Of a stretch of 64,000 nt of DNA, positions 1 through 12,767 are shown piece by piece. Position numbers and translations under genes: made by a program. Origin of the DNA: Pseudomonas sp. DG56-2. GTDB taxonomy: Bacteria > Pseudomonadota > Gammaproteobacteria > Pseudomonadales > Pseudomonadaceae. Under the pieces are notes generated by a model. The model worked only from the letters and a program-made list of their open reading frames with translations. It did no database searches and had not been told where the DNA came from. How positions within the stretch are numbered: position 1 is the stretch's first letter; every line of letters begins with the position of its first letter. Where the stretch lies: the NCBI RefSeq assembly GCF_004803755.1, contig NZ_CP032311.1, forward strand, positions 1-64,000. Reading direction: 5' to 3'.

Positions 1-1515
1 GTGTCAGTGGAACTTTGGCAGCAGTGCGTGGAGCTTCTGCGCGATGAACTGCCTGCCCAGCAATTCAACACCTGGATCCGTCCGCTACAGGTCGAAGCCG
101 AAGGCGACGAGTTGCGCGTCTACGCGCCTAATCGTTTTGTTCTCGACTGGGTCAACGAAAAGTACCTGAGCCGCTTGCTCGAACTGTTGGGTGAGCATGG
201 CAACGGGATGGCGCCTGCTCTTTCCTTATTAATAGGTAGCAGGCGCAGTTCGGCACCGCGCGCTGCTCCCAATGCACCGTTGGCTGCCGCCGTCGCTGCA
301 TCCCAGGCGCAGGCCGCGCAAGTCGCAGTGGTCAATGAACCTGTCTCAAAACCTGTTGCAGCGGTGGCTGTTGCTGAAGTCGAACAAGCCCCATCACGGG
401 ACAGCTTCGATTCGATGGGCGACCCCAATACCGCGCCAGCGCCAAGCGGCCGTGCCGAGCAACGCACCGTTCAGGTAGAAGGCGCGCTCAAGCACACCAG
501 CTACTTGAATCGAACCTTTACCTTCGAGAATTTTGTCGAAGGTAAATCCAACCAGCTTGCTCGCGCGGCTGCCTGGCAAGTCGCTGACAACCCCAAGCAC
601 GGCTATAACCCGTTGTTCCTTTACGGCGGTGTAGGTCTTGGTAAAACGCACTTGATGCACGCTGTGGGTAACCATCTGCTCAAGAAGAATCCGAATGCCA
701 AGGTTGTCTACCTGCATTCGGAGCGCTTCGTTGCTGATATGGTCAAGGCGCTGCAGCTCAACGCGATCAACGAATTCAAACGTTTTTACCGCTCGGTTGA
801 TGCGTTGCTGATCGATGACATTCAGTTCTTCGCTCGTAAGGAGCGATCCCAGGAAGAGTTTTTCCACACTTTCAACGCCTTGCTCGAAGGTGGTCAGCAA
901 GTAATTTTGACTAGCGACCGCTATCCGAAAGAGATCGAAGGTTTGGAGGAGCGCCTGAAGTCGCGCTTCGGTTGGGGTTTGACTGTAGCTGTTGAACCTC
1001 CTGAACTGGAAACTCGCGTGGCCATCCTTATGAAGAAGGCCGACCAGGCGAAGGTCGATCTTCCTCATGATGCTGCATTCTTCATTGCCCAGCGCATTCG
1101 CTCCAACGTGCGTGAACTTGAAGGCGCTTTGAAGCGAGTCATCGCTCACTCGCACTTCATGGGACGCGACATCACCATCGAGCTGATTCGTGAGTCGCTG
1201 AAGGATCTGCTGGCGTTGCAGGACAAACTGGTGAGTGTGGATAACATCCAGCGCACAGTTGCCGAGTACTACAAGATCAAGATTTCCGACTTGTTGTCCA
1301 AGCGCCGTTCTCGTTCGGTTGCTCGACCGCGTCAGGTTGCCATGGCCCTGTCCAAGGAGCTGACCAACCACAGCTTGCCGGAAATCGGTGATGTTTTCGG
1401 CGGCCGCGACCACACTACGGTGTTGCACGCATGCCGCAAGATCAATGAACTCAAGGAATCCGACGCGGATATCCGCGAGGACTACAAGAACCTGCTGCGG
1501 ACTCTGACGACGTGA
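1..1515 (+). CDS. dnaA: Chromosomal replication initiator DnaA
   Basis: DnaA binds 9-mer DnaA boxes at oriC, oligomerises in its ATP form, melts the origin and loads the DnaB helicase. The 504-residue product has the full family architecture: an N-terminal DnaB-contact domain (about 1-85), a variable Ala/Pro/Val-rich linker (about 85-160), an AAA+ domain with Walker A GGVGLGKT (about 209-216) and Walker B LLIDDIQF (about 270), and a C-terminal DNA-binding domain with the signature [15 protein letters not shown] (about 467). The window begins exactly on its GTG start codon, so its promoter, ribosome site and oriC lie outside. It is followed after 39 bp by dnaN. A perfect DnaA box lies inside the coding sequence at 1236-1244. 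Confidence 0.99.
   Translation: MSVELWQQCVELLRDELPAQQFNTWIRPLQVEAEGDELRVYAPNRFVLDWVNEKYLSRLLELLGEHGNGMAPALSLLIGSRRSSAPRAAPNAPLAAAVAASQAQAAQVAVVNEPVSKPVAAVAVAEVEQAPSRDSFDSMGDPNTAPAPSGRAEQRTVQVEGALKHTSYLNRTFTFENFVEGKSNQLARAAAWQVADNPKHGYNPLFLYGGVGLGKTHLMHAVGNHLLKKNPNAKVVYLHSERFVADMVKALQLNAINEFKRFYRSVDALLIDDIQFFARKERSQEEFFHTFNALLEGGQQVILTSDRYPKEIEGLEERLKSRFGWGLTVAVEPPELETRVAILMKKADQAKVDLPHDAAFFIAQRIRSNVRELEGALKRVIAHSHFMGRDITIELIRESLKDLLALQDKLVSVDNIQRTVAEYYKIKISDLLSKRRSRSVARPRQVAMALSKELTNHSLPEIGDVFGGRDHTTVLHACRKINELKESDADIREDYKNLLRTLTT
1236..1244 (-). promoter_or_regulatory. Perfect DnaA box inside dnaA
   Basis: The + strand reads TGTGGATAA, the reverse complement of the consensus 9-mer TTATCCACA. 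It lies within the linker between the AAA+ and DNA-binding domains of dnaA. It is the only perfect box I found in the first 16 kb of the window. Confidence 0.6.
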
Positions 1516-1554
1516 TTGGCGTCAGCGCAGCTTATTAAGGCAAGGGACTAGACC

Positions 1555-2658
1555 ATGCACTTCACCATTCAACGCGAAGCCCTGTTGAAACCCCTGCAAC
1601 TGGTCGCAGGCGTCGTTGAGCGCCGCCAGACCTTGCCAGTACTGTCCAACGTACTGCTGGTTGTTCAGGGACAACAACTTTCACTCACTGGTACCGATCT
1701 GGAAGTGGAACTGGTTGGCCGTGTGCAGCTCGAAGAGCCCGCCGAGCCAGGGGAGATCACCGTACCTGCGCGCAAGCTGATGGATATTTGCAAAAGCTTG
1801 CCCAACGATGCACTGATCGACATCAAGCTCGATGAACAGAAGATTATCGTCAAGGCTGGCCGGAGCCGATTCACCCTCTCGACCTTGCCAGCCAATGACT
1901 TCCCAACTGTTGAGGAAGGTCCTGGTTCGCTGACCTGCAACCTTGAGCAGAGTCGGCTGCGCCGCTTGATCGAGCGCACCAGCTTCGCCATGGCCCAACA
2001 GGATGTGCGTTACTACCTCAACGGCATGTTGCTGGAGGTCTCTGCAGACACCTTGCGCGCCGTAGCCACCGATGGTCACCGTTTGGCCATGTGCTCCATG
2101 CGCGCTGACATCGGTCATGCCGATCGTCATCAAGTTATCGTGCCGCGCAAAGGTATCCTGGAATTGGCTCGCCTGCTGACTGAGCCTGATGGCATGGTCA
2201 GCATCGTACTGGGTCAACATCACATTCGTGCCACCACGGGTGAGTTCACCTTCACCTCCAAGTTGGTCGATGGCAAATTCCCAGACTACGAACGTGTGCT
2301 GCCCAAGGGTGGCGACAAGCTGGTAATTGGTGACCGTCAGGCGCTGCGTGAGGCGTTTAGCCGTACCGCCATTCTGTCCAACGAGAAATACCGAGGCATT
2401 CGTCTGCAACTGGCCAACGGTCAGCTCAAGATTCAAGCGAACAACCCTGAACAGGAAGAGGCTGAAGAAGAGATCAGCGTCGACTACAACGGTAGCTCGC
2501 TGGAAATCGGCTTCAACGTCAGCTATCTGCTAGACGTACTGGGTGTCATGACTACTGAGCAAGTTCGCCTGATTCTTTCGGACTCCAATAGCAGCGCCCT
2601 GCTGCAGGAAGCCGATAACGACGACTCCGCTTACGTTGTCATGCCAATGCGTCTGTAA
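1555..2658 (+). CDS. dnaN: DNA polymerase III beta sliding clamp
   Basis: DnaN forms the ring-shaped dimeric processivity clamp that tethers Pol III and other polymerases to DNA. The 367-residue protein has the usual family length. It begins MHFTIQREALLKPLQLVAGV and ends in the conserved YVVMPMRL tail, part of the hydrophobic cleft that binds clamp-interacting peptides. The ATG is preceded by AAGGGA about 9 bp upstream. It lies between dnaA and recF in the conserved origin operon, with 19 bp to recF. Confidence 0.99.
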   Translation: MHFTIQREALLKPLQLVAGVVERRQTLPVLSNVLLVVQGQQLSLTGTDLEVELVGRVQLEEPAEPGEITVPARKLMDICKSLPNDALIDIKLDEQKIIVKAGRSRFTLSTLPANDFPTVEEGPGSLTCNLEQSRLRRLIERTSFAMAQQDVRYYLNGMLLEVSADTLRAVATDGHRLAMCSMRADIGHADRHQVIVPRKGILELARLLTEPDGMVSIVLGQHHIRATTGEFTFTSKLVDGKFPDYERVLPKGGDKLVIGDRQALREAFSRTAILSNEKYRGIRLQLANGQLKIQANNPEQEEAEEEISVDYNGSSLEIGFNVSYLLDVLGVMTTEQVRLILSDSNSSALLQEADNDDSAYVVMPMRL

Positions 2659-2677
2659 TTTGTCCAGCAGACTTTAG

Positions 2678-6203
<3,526 letters not shown>

Positions 6204-6287
6204 TCAGGCGAAGGTTCACGTAAAGCAGTAACGTATCAAAAATGAATGGCCGACCAGAATTTGAAACTAGGCTCCTCGGTCATTATC

Positions 6288-6313
6288 AAGCCCGCTAACG
6301 CGGGCTTTTTTTT
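6288..6313 (+). terminator. Rho-independent terminator after gyrB
   Basis: AAGCCCGC and GCGGGCTT form a perfect 8-bp stem around a TAAC-type loop, followed by an uninterrupted run of T. It ends the dnaA-gyrB cluster and separates it from the convergent DUF2950 gene. Confidence 0.93.
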
Positions 6314-6343
6314 GTGCAGAGTTCATATGTCGAGCTAGTTCCT

Positions 6344-7234
6344 TCAGCGCGTGTTCTCCGCGTCCTTTACTTCGCTCCAACTGCTGTCGGGATCGAAACG
6401 TGTGATCGCAGCAGCGTGTTTCGTGCTGTCCTGGCCGAGGTCTTTCTCGAATAGTTCGCCGTCGTGGCTGATCATGAAGCTCATCACGCCAGTGTCACCG
6501 TAGGTCGTTGGCCAGGCAATTACGGCAAAGCCACGAGTCATGCGATCACCGATCTTGTAGTTATAGGCGCCGCCCGGCGCCGAAGGTCCCTGGGCAGTGA
6601 GGATACGATAGTGATAGCCGTGCCAGTCATCGCCAACGGCGGCATCACCAAAGAGCGGTCCAAGCGGACTTTCCTCGATGCCCTCCTCCTCTGGCCAGTA
6701 CAGACCGTCGAACTGACCGTCGCTACTGATGAATTTTTGTGCGTACTCGAGGACCCCATTGTTATTGCGATCAACTTCGGCGTAATCCATCTGGGCATCG
6801 TGGTAGGCACGCACCGCTTCAATGGTCGCAAGTTCGTTTCGTCCGATACGGCGTAAGCGGATCTCCTTGGCGCCGGCTTTGGTATCGAATGACCAACCAT
6901 TAGCACTGTGTCTTACGGGAATTGGAAACACCCAGGACGCGTCACCGACAACCAAATGCGCTCTGTCCGGGCTGTCAGCCTGAATTTGATGCTTTTGCTT
7001 GTAGAGAGAGAGAAAGGCGTCGACATCTTTTCGATCAACGTTCTTGGTTGGGATGTAACTTTGCCAGTCGTTGCCGAGCAGGTTCGCCAACTGTTGGCTA
7101 TCGGCTTTTTCACTACCCAACGCCTGTACCAACGCTTCACCTGCAGCCTGCGCATCTGGGAAATGTTTTTGAGCGTAACTGCTGGACGCCCACAGCAGGA
7201 GCATAACAAGCGCAAATCGACTTGTAGTATTCAT
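6344..7234 (-). CDS. DUF2950 family secreted protein
   Basis: This 296-residue protein resembles the DUF2950 family, whose function is unknown. The N-terminus (MNTTSRFALVMLLLWASSSYA, written here as a 21-residue region split as MNTTSRFALV plus a hydrophobic stretch ending SSYA) is a plausible cleavable signal peptide, so it probably acts in the periplasm or at the envelope. The body is rich in aromatic and charged residues, without an enzyme motif I recognise. I chose the ATG at 7234 because GAGGAG lies 8-10 bp upstream; an in-frame TTG at 7252 would overlap the gene before it. It follows a DUF3300 lipoprotein by 14 bp, and the two families are commonly found as neighbours in proteobacteria, so they may act together. 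Confidence 0.85.
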   Translation of the reverse strand: MNTTSRFALVMLLLWASSSYAQKHFPDAQAAGEALVQALGSEKADSQQLANLLGNDWQSYIPTKNVDRKDVDAFLSLYKQKHQIQADSPDRAHLVVGDASWVFPIPVRHSANGWSFDTKAGAKEIRLRRIGRNELATIEAVRAYHDAQMDYAEVDRNNNGVLEYAQKFISSDGQFDGLYWPEEEGIEESPLGPLFGDAAVGDDWHGYHYRILTAQGPSAPGGAYNYKIGDRMTRGFAVIAWPTTYGDTGVMSFMISHDGELFEKDLGQDSTKHAAAITRFDPDSSWSEVKDAENTR

Positions 7235-7248
7235 GACTGACTCTCCTC

Positions 7249-8772
7249 TCAACGGCGACGGCCGCCACCGCTGTATTGCATCCGTACGGGTCGTTGCACT
7301 TGGTGGCCCGCAGACGCTACGGAAGGTCGGCTGGCGCTTCGTTGGCTGACCTGGCCACGATTGCTGGCTATGCGTGACTGCGAAGGGTTGCGTACACCGG
7401 CCAAGGCATTGTTGCGTGGCGCCTGCGTGCTCGCATGCTGCTGGCGCACTTGTTGGCGTACCTGTTGGTTGCGCGCGGGCTGTTGATGCTGGCGATTCTG
7501 TAGAGGCGCCTGAGCACGCTGGCGGGTTTGAGCATCACTTTTCAGTTGGCGGTCGGCAACCTGGGCGCGTTCGCGTGCGCTACCGGTCTGGCTGATACCC
7601 TGTTTTTCAAGGCTTTGTTGGGCGCGCTCGCGGTCGGCACTCTGCACCCTTTGGCGGGCTTCAAGGTTGCTGGTTGCCGGTGCTTCTATGCCATGCTGCG
7701 CGAGGCTTTCCCGGGCTCGCGCGCGGTCTTCGACACGGGCCGGCGTGTCACCGCGGTAGACCGTGCGCTGTTCGCTGCCCGGTAAACGTCGGTCGAACTG
7801 GGCTCTGCTGGCTTGGTCGCGGTACGGAACGCCGTCGCGGTACGCAGGATTGTGACGCCAGTTGTTCTGGTTGGCATCGAGCCTTCGGTTGACGTTGTTG
7901 ATGTTGTTGTAGCGATTTACATTGATATCGACGTCATGATCGTCCCAGTCGCAATCACCCCACAGGGAATTGACGATCGCTATGCCGGCACCGAAAGCCA
8001 GACCTGTGGCCAACGCCGTAGCGATGGGATACTCCGGTGGCGGTGGATAATACGCTGGTGGATAGGACGGGGATGACCAATTGCCGTACACCACAGAAGG
8101 GTTGTAACTGGGCACGTAGACAACCTGCGGGTTGGTTGGTTGGATGACAATGGTTTGTGCCGGTGCGCTACCTTGCACCACTGTGGTTGTGCCGCCTGCC
8201 GCGGCACTTGCCGGTTGTACTGTGACAGTCTGCTGTTCGTTGGACTCCAGATGGCCTGCTGCCTTGGCTTTGGCACGCAGGCGCTGCACCGAGTTCATGA
8301 CCGCGTCGGGCTGGGCAAGAAAGGCATCGCCGACGCGCTGCACCCAGACTGGGTCCTGCCCGAGGGTAGCCAGTACCTGTGGAAAAGCCACCAACGATTG
8401 CACGCTGGGATCCCACGGTTGGTCGGCGACCTGTTGGACGGCGGCATCACCGCTGACCTTGGGATGCGCCTTGGACCAAACAACGGCGTCAGCGACATTG
8501 CCTGGATAGGTGGTAGCCATCAGTACCTGAGCCAGTAACGCGTCCGGATACAACGCCAGCGGGGCAAGCATTTGATCAAGTTGCTCGGTGCTGAACACCG
8601 CTTCGCTTGGGGCCGTTGGAGCGGCTGGAGGGGGTGCAGATTCTGGTGCGGCCGCAACAGTCGATGCGGATGACGCGGTCGTTGCCTTGGGTGGTGCATC
8701 TTTATCGGAACAGCCTGAGAGCGCAAGCATGGCGATGGTTAGCAAAATCGCCCGGTGAAGACAGGCAGACAT
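7249..8772 (-). CDS. DUF3300 domain lipoprotein
   Basis: This is a 507-residue predicted lipoprotein. A short charged N-terminus and hydrophobic stretch end in the lipobox LSGC (about residues 19-22). An Ala/Pro-rich linker is followed by the DUF3300 domain (about 60-290), recognisable from DQMLAPLALYPDALLAQVLM, repeated AxxYPxxV-like segments and NPQVVYVPSYNPSVVYG. The C-terminal 200 residues are Arg/Gln-rich, low-complexity and probably disordered. The DUF3300 function is unknown; an envelope role is inferred from export. It is transcribed with the downstream DUF2950 gene. The region upstream (8773-9008) has no gene and carries a parS site. Confidence 0.88.
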   Translation of the reverse strand: MSACLHRAILLTIAMLALSGCSDKDAPPKATTASSASTVAAAPESAPPPAAPTAPSEAVFSTEQLDQMLAPLALYPDALLAQVLMATTYPGNVADAVVWSKAHPKVSGDAAVQQVADQPWDPSVQSLVAFPQVLATLGQDPVWVQRVGDAFLAQPDAVMNSVQRLRAKAKAAGHLESNEQQTVTVQPASAAAGGTTTVVQGSAPAQTIVIQPTNPQVVYVPSYNPSVVYGNWSSPSYPPAYYPPPPEYPIATALATGLAFGAGIAIVNSLWGDCDWDDHDVDINVNRYNNINNVNRRLDANQNNWRHNPAYRDGVPYRDQASRAQFDRRLPGSEQRTVYRGDTPARVEDRARARESLAQHGIEAPATSNLEARQRVQSADRERAQQSLEKQGISQTGSARERAQVADRQLKSDAQTRQRAQAPLQNRQHQQPARNQQVRQQVRQQHASTQAPRNNALAGVRNPSQSRIASNRGQVSQRSASRPSVASAGHQVQRPVRMQYSGGGRRR

Positions 8773-8966
8773 GACGATGCTCCTGTGGCAGAAAAGACAG
8801 AGCGGAACGTCAGGCGGTTGGCCCTACTGGTTTCCGACCGACAATCGACGCTTGGACAGCTCTCCGCAGCGGGTGAGCAGTATCAGCGTAGAAGAAAAAA
8901 GCGCTGTCGAATGAGCACAATCGCATGCAACGGACTGCTTCCTGTGAGCCCGTTCTCAACATCGGA

Positions 8967-8982
8967 TGTTCCACGTGGAACC
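8967..8982. other. parS centromere site 3, intergenic
   Basis: TGTTCCACGTGGAACC is the same 16-base sequence as site 1. It lies in the 236-bp gap between the DUF3300 gene and fisR, which otherwise holds only the DUF3300 promoter region. Confidence 0.88.
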
Positions 8983-9008
8983 TATCGAGCTTTAAGCACG
9001 GCGGATAT

Positions 9009-10325
9009 TTACAAACCCAGTTCACGCAAGCGTCGGTAAAGGGTTCTTTCACTCAATCCCAGATGCCTGGCGAGTTCACTGCGAGAACCTGAAAAGTTTT
9101 CCAGTGCCTGCGCCAGTTGCGCAAAACCTTGTTTGTCACGGCGCCGCAAAGGGATTGGAGTCCTGTCCAGGGCGCTGCGCAAGTCACTCGGTAAATGTTC
9201 GGCACGGATAACGCCGTCGTCGGCGAATAGCCTTGCTCGCTCGAGAATGTTGCGCAGCTCACGAATGTTTCCTGGAAAGCTGTGCAGCCTGAGTAGCTTC
9301 AGTGTTTCGCTATCGACATGAGGTGCGGATTTTCCCGCCATCCGTTGCAGCAGGCTTTCGATCAGTAAGGGCAGGTCTTCTGCGCGCTCACGAAGTGAAG
9401 GCAGACGAACGGGAAAGCCACTGATTCGGTAATACAGGTCTTCTCGAAAGGTCCCTGCAGCGACCATTTCCTTGAGCGGCTTATGGGTGGCTGAAACAAG
9501 CCTGAAATCCGAATGGACTGTTCGCAAGCTTCCAACCGGACGAAAGCTGCCTGACTCGATCAGGCGTAAAAGCTTTACTTGCATGGCCAGCGGTACTTCG
9601 CCGATTTCATCCAGAAACAGTGTGCCGCCGTGAGCGGCTTCAGCGAGTCCTGTCTTGCGTTGCAGGGCGCCGGTGAAAGCGCCCTTCTCGTAACCGAACA
9701 GCTCGCTTTCGAACAGAGACTCGGTAAGGCCGGTGCAGTCGACGACAACCAGTGGACCGGAGTTGCGCGGACTGCCCAAGTGCAAGGCTCGTGCGAAAAG
9801 CTCCTTACCTGTTCCGGATTCCCCTTGGAGCAGCACCGGAATCTGCGCAGGTGCTGCGCGCTGCAGGCTTGCCAACGCCTCCGTGAAGGCTGGCGCGCGC
9901 CCTACCAACCCTTGTTGCTGAGGCTGAGCAGAGGCTACCGCGATGCTGGTAAGACGTTCGACAAAGGCAATCACTTCACCTTGTTGATCAAGGATTGGCC
10001 GCAACTCGACGTCAACATGTTCGGGTCCGCGGGGGGTGTGGTGAACGTGTAGCACGCGCTCAGGCGCTCGACTGCTCCATGCCTTGCGCATTGGACAGAG
10101 TTCACCAGCCTGGTCGCATGGTACGGCGTAATGATGGGAAACCCTGTGACACTTACCGCCAATGGGAGGTTGGCCTTCAACGCCAAACTGACGCTGGTAG
10201 GCGGCGTTGGCGGCGAGAATGTTGTAGTCGGTATCCAGCACGATTGTCGGCTGGGCGTCGTGTTCAAGGTACGACACCAGCGCTTGAACTGCGGGGGCGG
10301 GGAATTTTCGCGAGGAATAAGACAT
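9009..10325 (-). CDS. fisR: FisR-type sigma-54 activator sensing sulfane sulfur
   Basis: This is a sigma-54-dependent activator of 438 residues. The N-terminal PAS-like sensor domain (about 1-125) has cysteines at 59, 70 and 77. That 11/7 spacing equals that of the reactive cysteines Cys53, Cys64 and Cys71 described for Cupriavidus FisR, which senses polysulfide. The AAA+ domain has Walker A GESGTGKE (168-175) and the sigma-54 contact loop GAFTGA (215-220). A Fis-type HTH (SELARHLGLSERTLYRRLRE) ends the protein. It is divergent from the persulfide dioxygenase/SQR/exporter genes it presumably activates. The start is uncertain: an in-frame ATG at 10391 would add 22 residues and place the operator palindrome directly at the start. 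Neither start has a good ribosome site. Confidence 0.9.
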   Translation of the reverse strand: MSYSSRKFPAPAVQALVSYLEHDAQPTIVLDTDYNILAANAAYQRQFGVEGQPPIGGKCHRVSHHYAVPCDQAGELCPMRKAWSSRAPERVLHVHHTPRGPEHVDVELRPILDQQGEVIAFVERLTSIAVASAQPQQQGLVGRAPAFTEALASLQRAAPAQIPVLLQGESGTGKELFARALHLGSPRNSGPLVVVDCTGLTESLFESELFGYEKGAFTGALQRKTGLAEAAHGGTLFLDEIGEVPLAMQVKLLRLIESGSFRPVGSLRTVHSDFRLVSATHKPLKEMVAAGTFREDLYYRISGFPVRLPSLRERAEDLPLLIESLLQRMAGKSAPHVDSETLKLLRLHSFPGNIRELRNILERARLFADDGVIRAEHLPSDLRSALDRTPIPLRRRDKQGFAQLAQALENFSGSRSELARHLGLSERTLYRRLRELGL

Positions 10326-10374
10326 AAGGCACCAGGAAAAGCACGCGAGCAGCTTAACTGAAAGGCGAGCACCA

Positions 10375-10423
10375 CTGCCAAAAACTGCCATTGTCTGCCA
10401 ACAGTTGGCAGAAACTTCGGCAG
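10375..10423. promoter_or_regulatory. Palindrome and half-site array between fisR and the sulfide genes
   Basis: CTGCCA occurs three times at exactly 10-bp steps (10375, 10385, 10395). The third copy is the left arm of a 19-base inverted repeat at 10394-10412 with core TGCCAACAGTTGGCA. A further GGCAG lies at 10419-10423. The helical phasing and symmetry suggest an oligomeric regulator site, most simply the enhancer (UAS) for FisR, about 85 bp upstream of the candidate sigma-54 promoter. Confidence 0.65.
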
Positions 10424-10494
10424 TTGATAGGGGACGAAGTCTATGTCGTTCAATAAAAGCGGCGTTTGGCCTCGGAAAATTGGCTTGTTAACGG

Positions 10495-10510
10495 TGGCAT
10501 GCATCTTGAT
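10495..10510 (+). promoter_or_regulatory. Candidate sigma-54 promoter of the sulfide operon
   Basis: TGGCATGCATCTTGAT matches 10 of the 12 conserved positions of TGGCACG-N4-TTGCW with correct spacing. One mismatch falls in the usually invariant GC of the -12 element, so the call is tentative. Transcription would start near 10521, leaving about 50 bp before the first start codon. Confidence 0.4.
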
Positions 10511-10573
10511 GGCAGCTTTGCCAATGCGCACTTGGCTCGACGCCCAGGCACACGAATTATCTGGAGAGTGGTA

Positions 10574-11458
10574 ATGATCATCGGCGGCAATTTGTATGTG
10601 GAGGCCCTGTTCGACAGTGCCACCTCGACCATCAGCTATCTGGTGATGGACCGTGACAGTAGCCAATGTGCGTTGGTCGATAGCGTGCTGGACTACGATC
10701 CCAAATCCGGGCGTACCAGTAGTTGTTCAGCAGACAAGTTGATTGCTCGGGTGAAAGAGCTGGGCGCTACGGTCCAGTGGATTCTCGAAACCCATGTGCA
10801 TGCCGATCATCTGTCTGCCGCGGCGTATCTCAAGGCGGCCTTGGGGGGGCAAATTGCAATCGGCAGCCAGATTACTCAAGTGCAAAAAGTCTTTGGCACC
10901 TTGTTCAATGCTGACAGTCGCTTCGCTCGCGATGGCAGCCAATTCGATGTGCTGTTCGATGACGAGCAGCACTTTGCAATTGGCAACCTGCAAGCTCGCG
11001 CCTTGCACACCCCAGGGCATACGCCGGCCTGCATGACCTACGTGGTCGAGATTGGGGGGCAAGCTGTCGCCTTTGTGGGTGACACCCTATTCATGCCGGA
11101 TTACGGCACAGCCCGCTGTGACTTCCCAGGGGCAAGCGCTCGTACGTTGTATCGCTCGATCCAGCGCATTCTTGCCCTCCCCGCCGATACGCGGTTGTTC
11201 ATGTGCCATGACTACCTGCCGGGAGGGCGTGAGCTTCGTTACATGACCACCGTGACCGAGCAACGTGCCAGCAACATCCATGTGAAAGAAGGCATCAGCG
11301 AGGACAGCTTCGTCTCCATGCGCGAAGCCCGCGATGCCACGCTCGACATGCCAGTGCTGATCCTGCCTTCGGTACAGATCAACATGCGCAGTGGCCAACT
11401 GCCTGAACCGGAAGAAAACGGAGTGCGTTATTTGAAAATTCCGCTCAACGCACTCTGA
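10574..11458 (+). CDS. MBL-fold hydrolase, probable persulfide dioxygenase (Blh/ETHE1-like)
   Basis: This 294-residue metallo-beta-lactamase-fold protein probably oxidises glutathione persulfide to sulfite. The metal-binding signature HVHADH falls at residues 74-79 (His74, His76, Asp78, His79), followed by HTPGHTPACMTYV and the later VGDTLFMPDYGTARCDFPGA. These resemble the ETHE1/Blh persulfide dioxygenase branch rather than beta-lactamases. The ATG at 10574 has GGAGAG 6 bp upstream; a longer upstream reading frame lacks a ribosome site. It is the first gene of the unit MBL-SQR-TauE/SafE, opposite fisR. Substrate assignment rests on context plus family resemblance. Confidence 0.88.
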   Translation: MIIGGNLYVEALFDSATSTISYLVMDRDSSQCALVDSVLDYDPKSGRTSSCSADKLIARVKELGATVQWILETHVHADHLSAAAYLKAALGGQIAIGSQITQVQKVFGTLFNADSRFARDGSQFDVLFDDEQHFAIGNLQARALHTPGHTPACMTYVVEIGGQAVAFVGDTLFMPDYGTARCDFPGASARTLYRSIQRILALPADTRLFMCHDYLPGGRELRYMTTVTEQRASNIHVKEGISEDSFVSMREARDATLDMPVLILPSVQINMRSGQLPEPEENGVRYLKIPLNAL

Positions 11459-11495
11459 GCAGTACCCAGAATTATTATTAAAGGAACACCTTGCC

Positions 11496-12767
11496 ATGCC
11501 TGCTCAAACCACATCGCCTAAAGGCGATCATCACAAGGTCCTGATTGTTGGTGCAGGGGCCGCCGGCGTAGCTGTTGCCTCAAGCTTGATGTGCCGCGAT
11601 CCCTCGTTGGATATTGCCCTCGTTGACCCTAGCGACACCCACTATTATCAGCCCGGTTGGACCATGGTCGGCGCTGGTGTCTTCAACGCGCCGAGCACTG
11701 CCAGGAGCATGGAGTCGACCATTCCGTCCGGTGTTCACTGGATCAAGGCGCGGGTAGAGCGTTTTGATCCGCTTGCTCAAACCGTAATCTTGAATGACGG
11801 GCGCTTGCTGAGCTACGAACAGTTGGTGGTCTGCCCCGGCTTGAAGCTCGATTGGGATGCCATTGATGGCCTCGTGCAGACCCTGGGCCGCAATGGGGTG
11901 ACCTCGAACTACCGTTATGATCTGGCTCCTTACACTTGGCAGCTGGTGCAAAACTTGCGCAAAGGTCGAGCGATATTCAGCCAGCCACCGATGCCGATCA
12001 AATGCGCTGGCGCGCCACAGAAAGCCTTGTATCTGTCGTGTGACCACTGGCTGCGCAAAGGCTGTCTTGGTGATGTTCAGGCGAAGTTCTTCAACGCAGG
12101 CGCCGTGCTTTTTGGCGTTGCCGACTATGTGCCTGCCCTGATGGAGTACATCGACAAGTACGGTGTGGACCTCCAATACTCCCATCGTTTGGTTGCTGTC
12201 GATGGCCCAGCTCGGCAAGCTACCTTTGAACGCACCTTGCCTGATGGAAGCAGTGAAACCCTGACCCAGCCGTTCGACATGTTGCATGTCGTGCCGCCGC
12301 AAGTACCTGTCGACTTCATTCGCAACAGCCCCTTGGCCGACACTGCAGGCTGGATTGACGTCGATCCGGCAACGCTGTGTCACCGCAAGTTCTCCAACAT
12401 TCACGCTCTGGGGGATGGGATCAATACCACTAACGCCAAGACCGCAGCCGCTGCGCGAAAACAGGCCCCGGTAGTCGCCAACAACGTATTGGTTGCCCTT
12501 GGCCGACTGTCGAGGCTTGCTCACTACGATGGCTATGGTTCCTGCCCGCTCACGGTTGAGCGTGGCAAGATCGTGCTGGCGGAGTTCACCTATGGGGGCA
12601 AACTGTCGCCGAGCTTCCCGCGCTGGCTGCTTGATGGTCGTCGCCCTACCCGTCTGGCCTGGTTGCTCAAGGCGCAGATCCTGCCACCGCTGTACTGGCG
12701 CTGCATGCTCAAAGGTCGTGAGTGGCTGGCCAAACCCCATGCGGCACCGCTAGAGGCCAGGCAGTGA
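11496..12767 (+). CDS. sqr: Type II sulfide:quinone oxidoreductase
   Basis: SQR is a membrane-associated flavoprotein that oxidises sulfide to sulfane sulfur and passes electrons to the quinone pool. The 423 residues start with an FAD-binding GAGAAG motif (about 19-24) and HYYQPGWTMVGAG, typical of the eukaryote-like type II SQR. The two redox cysteines expected for this type are visible at Cys170 (KCAGAPQK) and Cys350 (YGSCPLTV), with a third cysteine at 113 (CPGLKLDW). DGIN..NAKTAAAARKQ forms the second FAD contact. AAGGA precedes the ATG. The gene after it overlaps its stop codon, implying translational coupling. Confidence 0.92.
   Translation: MPAQTTSPKGDHHKVLIVGAGAAGVAVASSLMCRDPSLDIALVDPSDTHYYQPGWTMVGAGVFNAPSTARSMESTIPSGVHWIKARVERFDPLAQTVILNDGRLLSYEQLVVCPGLKLDWDAIDGLVQTLGRNGVTSNYRYDLAPYTWQLVQNLRKGRAIFSQPPMPIKCAGAPQKALYLSCDHWLRKGCLGDVQAKFFNAGAVLFGVADYVPALMEYIDKYGVDLQYSHRLVAVDGPARQATFERTLPDGSSETLTQPFDMLHVVPPQVPVDFIRNSPLADTAGWIDVDPATLCHRKFSNIHALGDGINTTNAKTAAAARKQAPVVANNVLVALGRLSRLAHYDGYGSCPLTVERGKIVLAEFTYGGKLSPSFPRWLLDGRRPTRLAWLLKAQILPPLYWRCMLKGREWLAKPHAAPLEARQ

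Noticed and set aside
1681..2436. 251-codon open frame opposite dnaN
   Set aside because: Same reason: a shadow of dnaN with no ribosome site or recognisable product.
10406..10423. TTGGCAG...CGGCAG as a sigma-54 promoter
   Set aside because: The GG and GC are 11 bases apart instead of 10, which sigma-54 does not tolerate well; it fits better as part of the operator array.
11580..12740. 386-codon open frame opposite sqr
   Set aside because: Antisense shadow of sqr; the sqr frame has all catalytic motifs.
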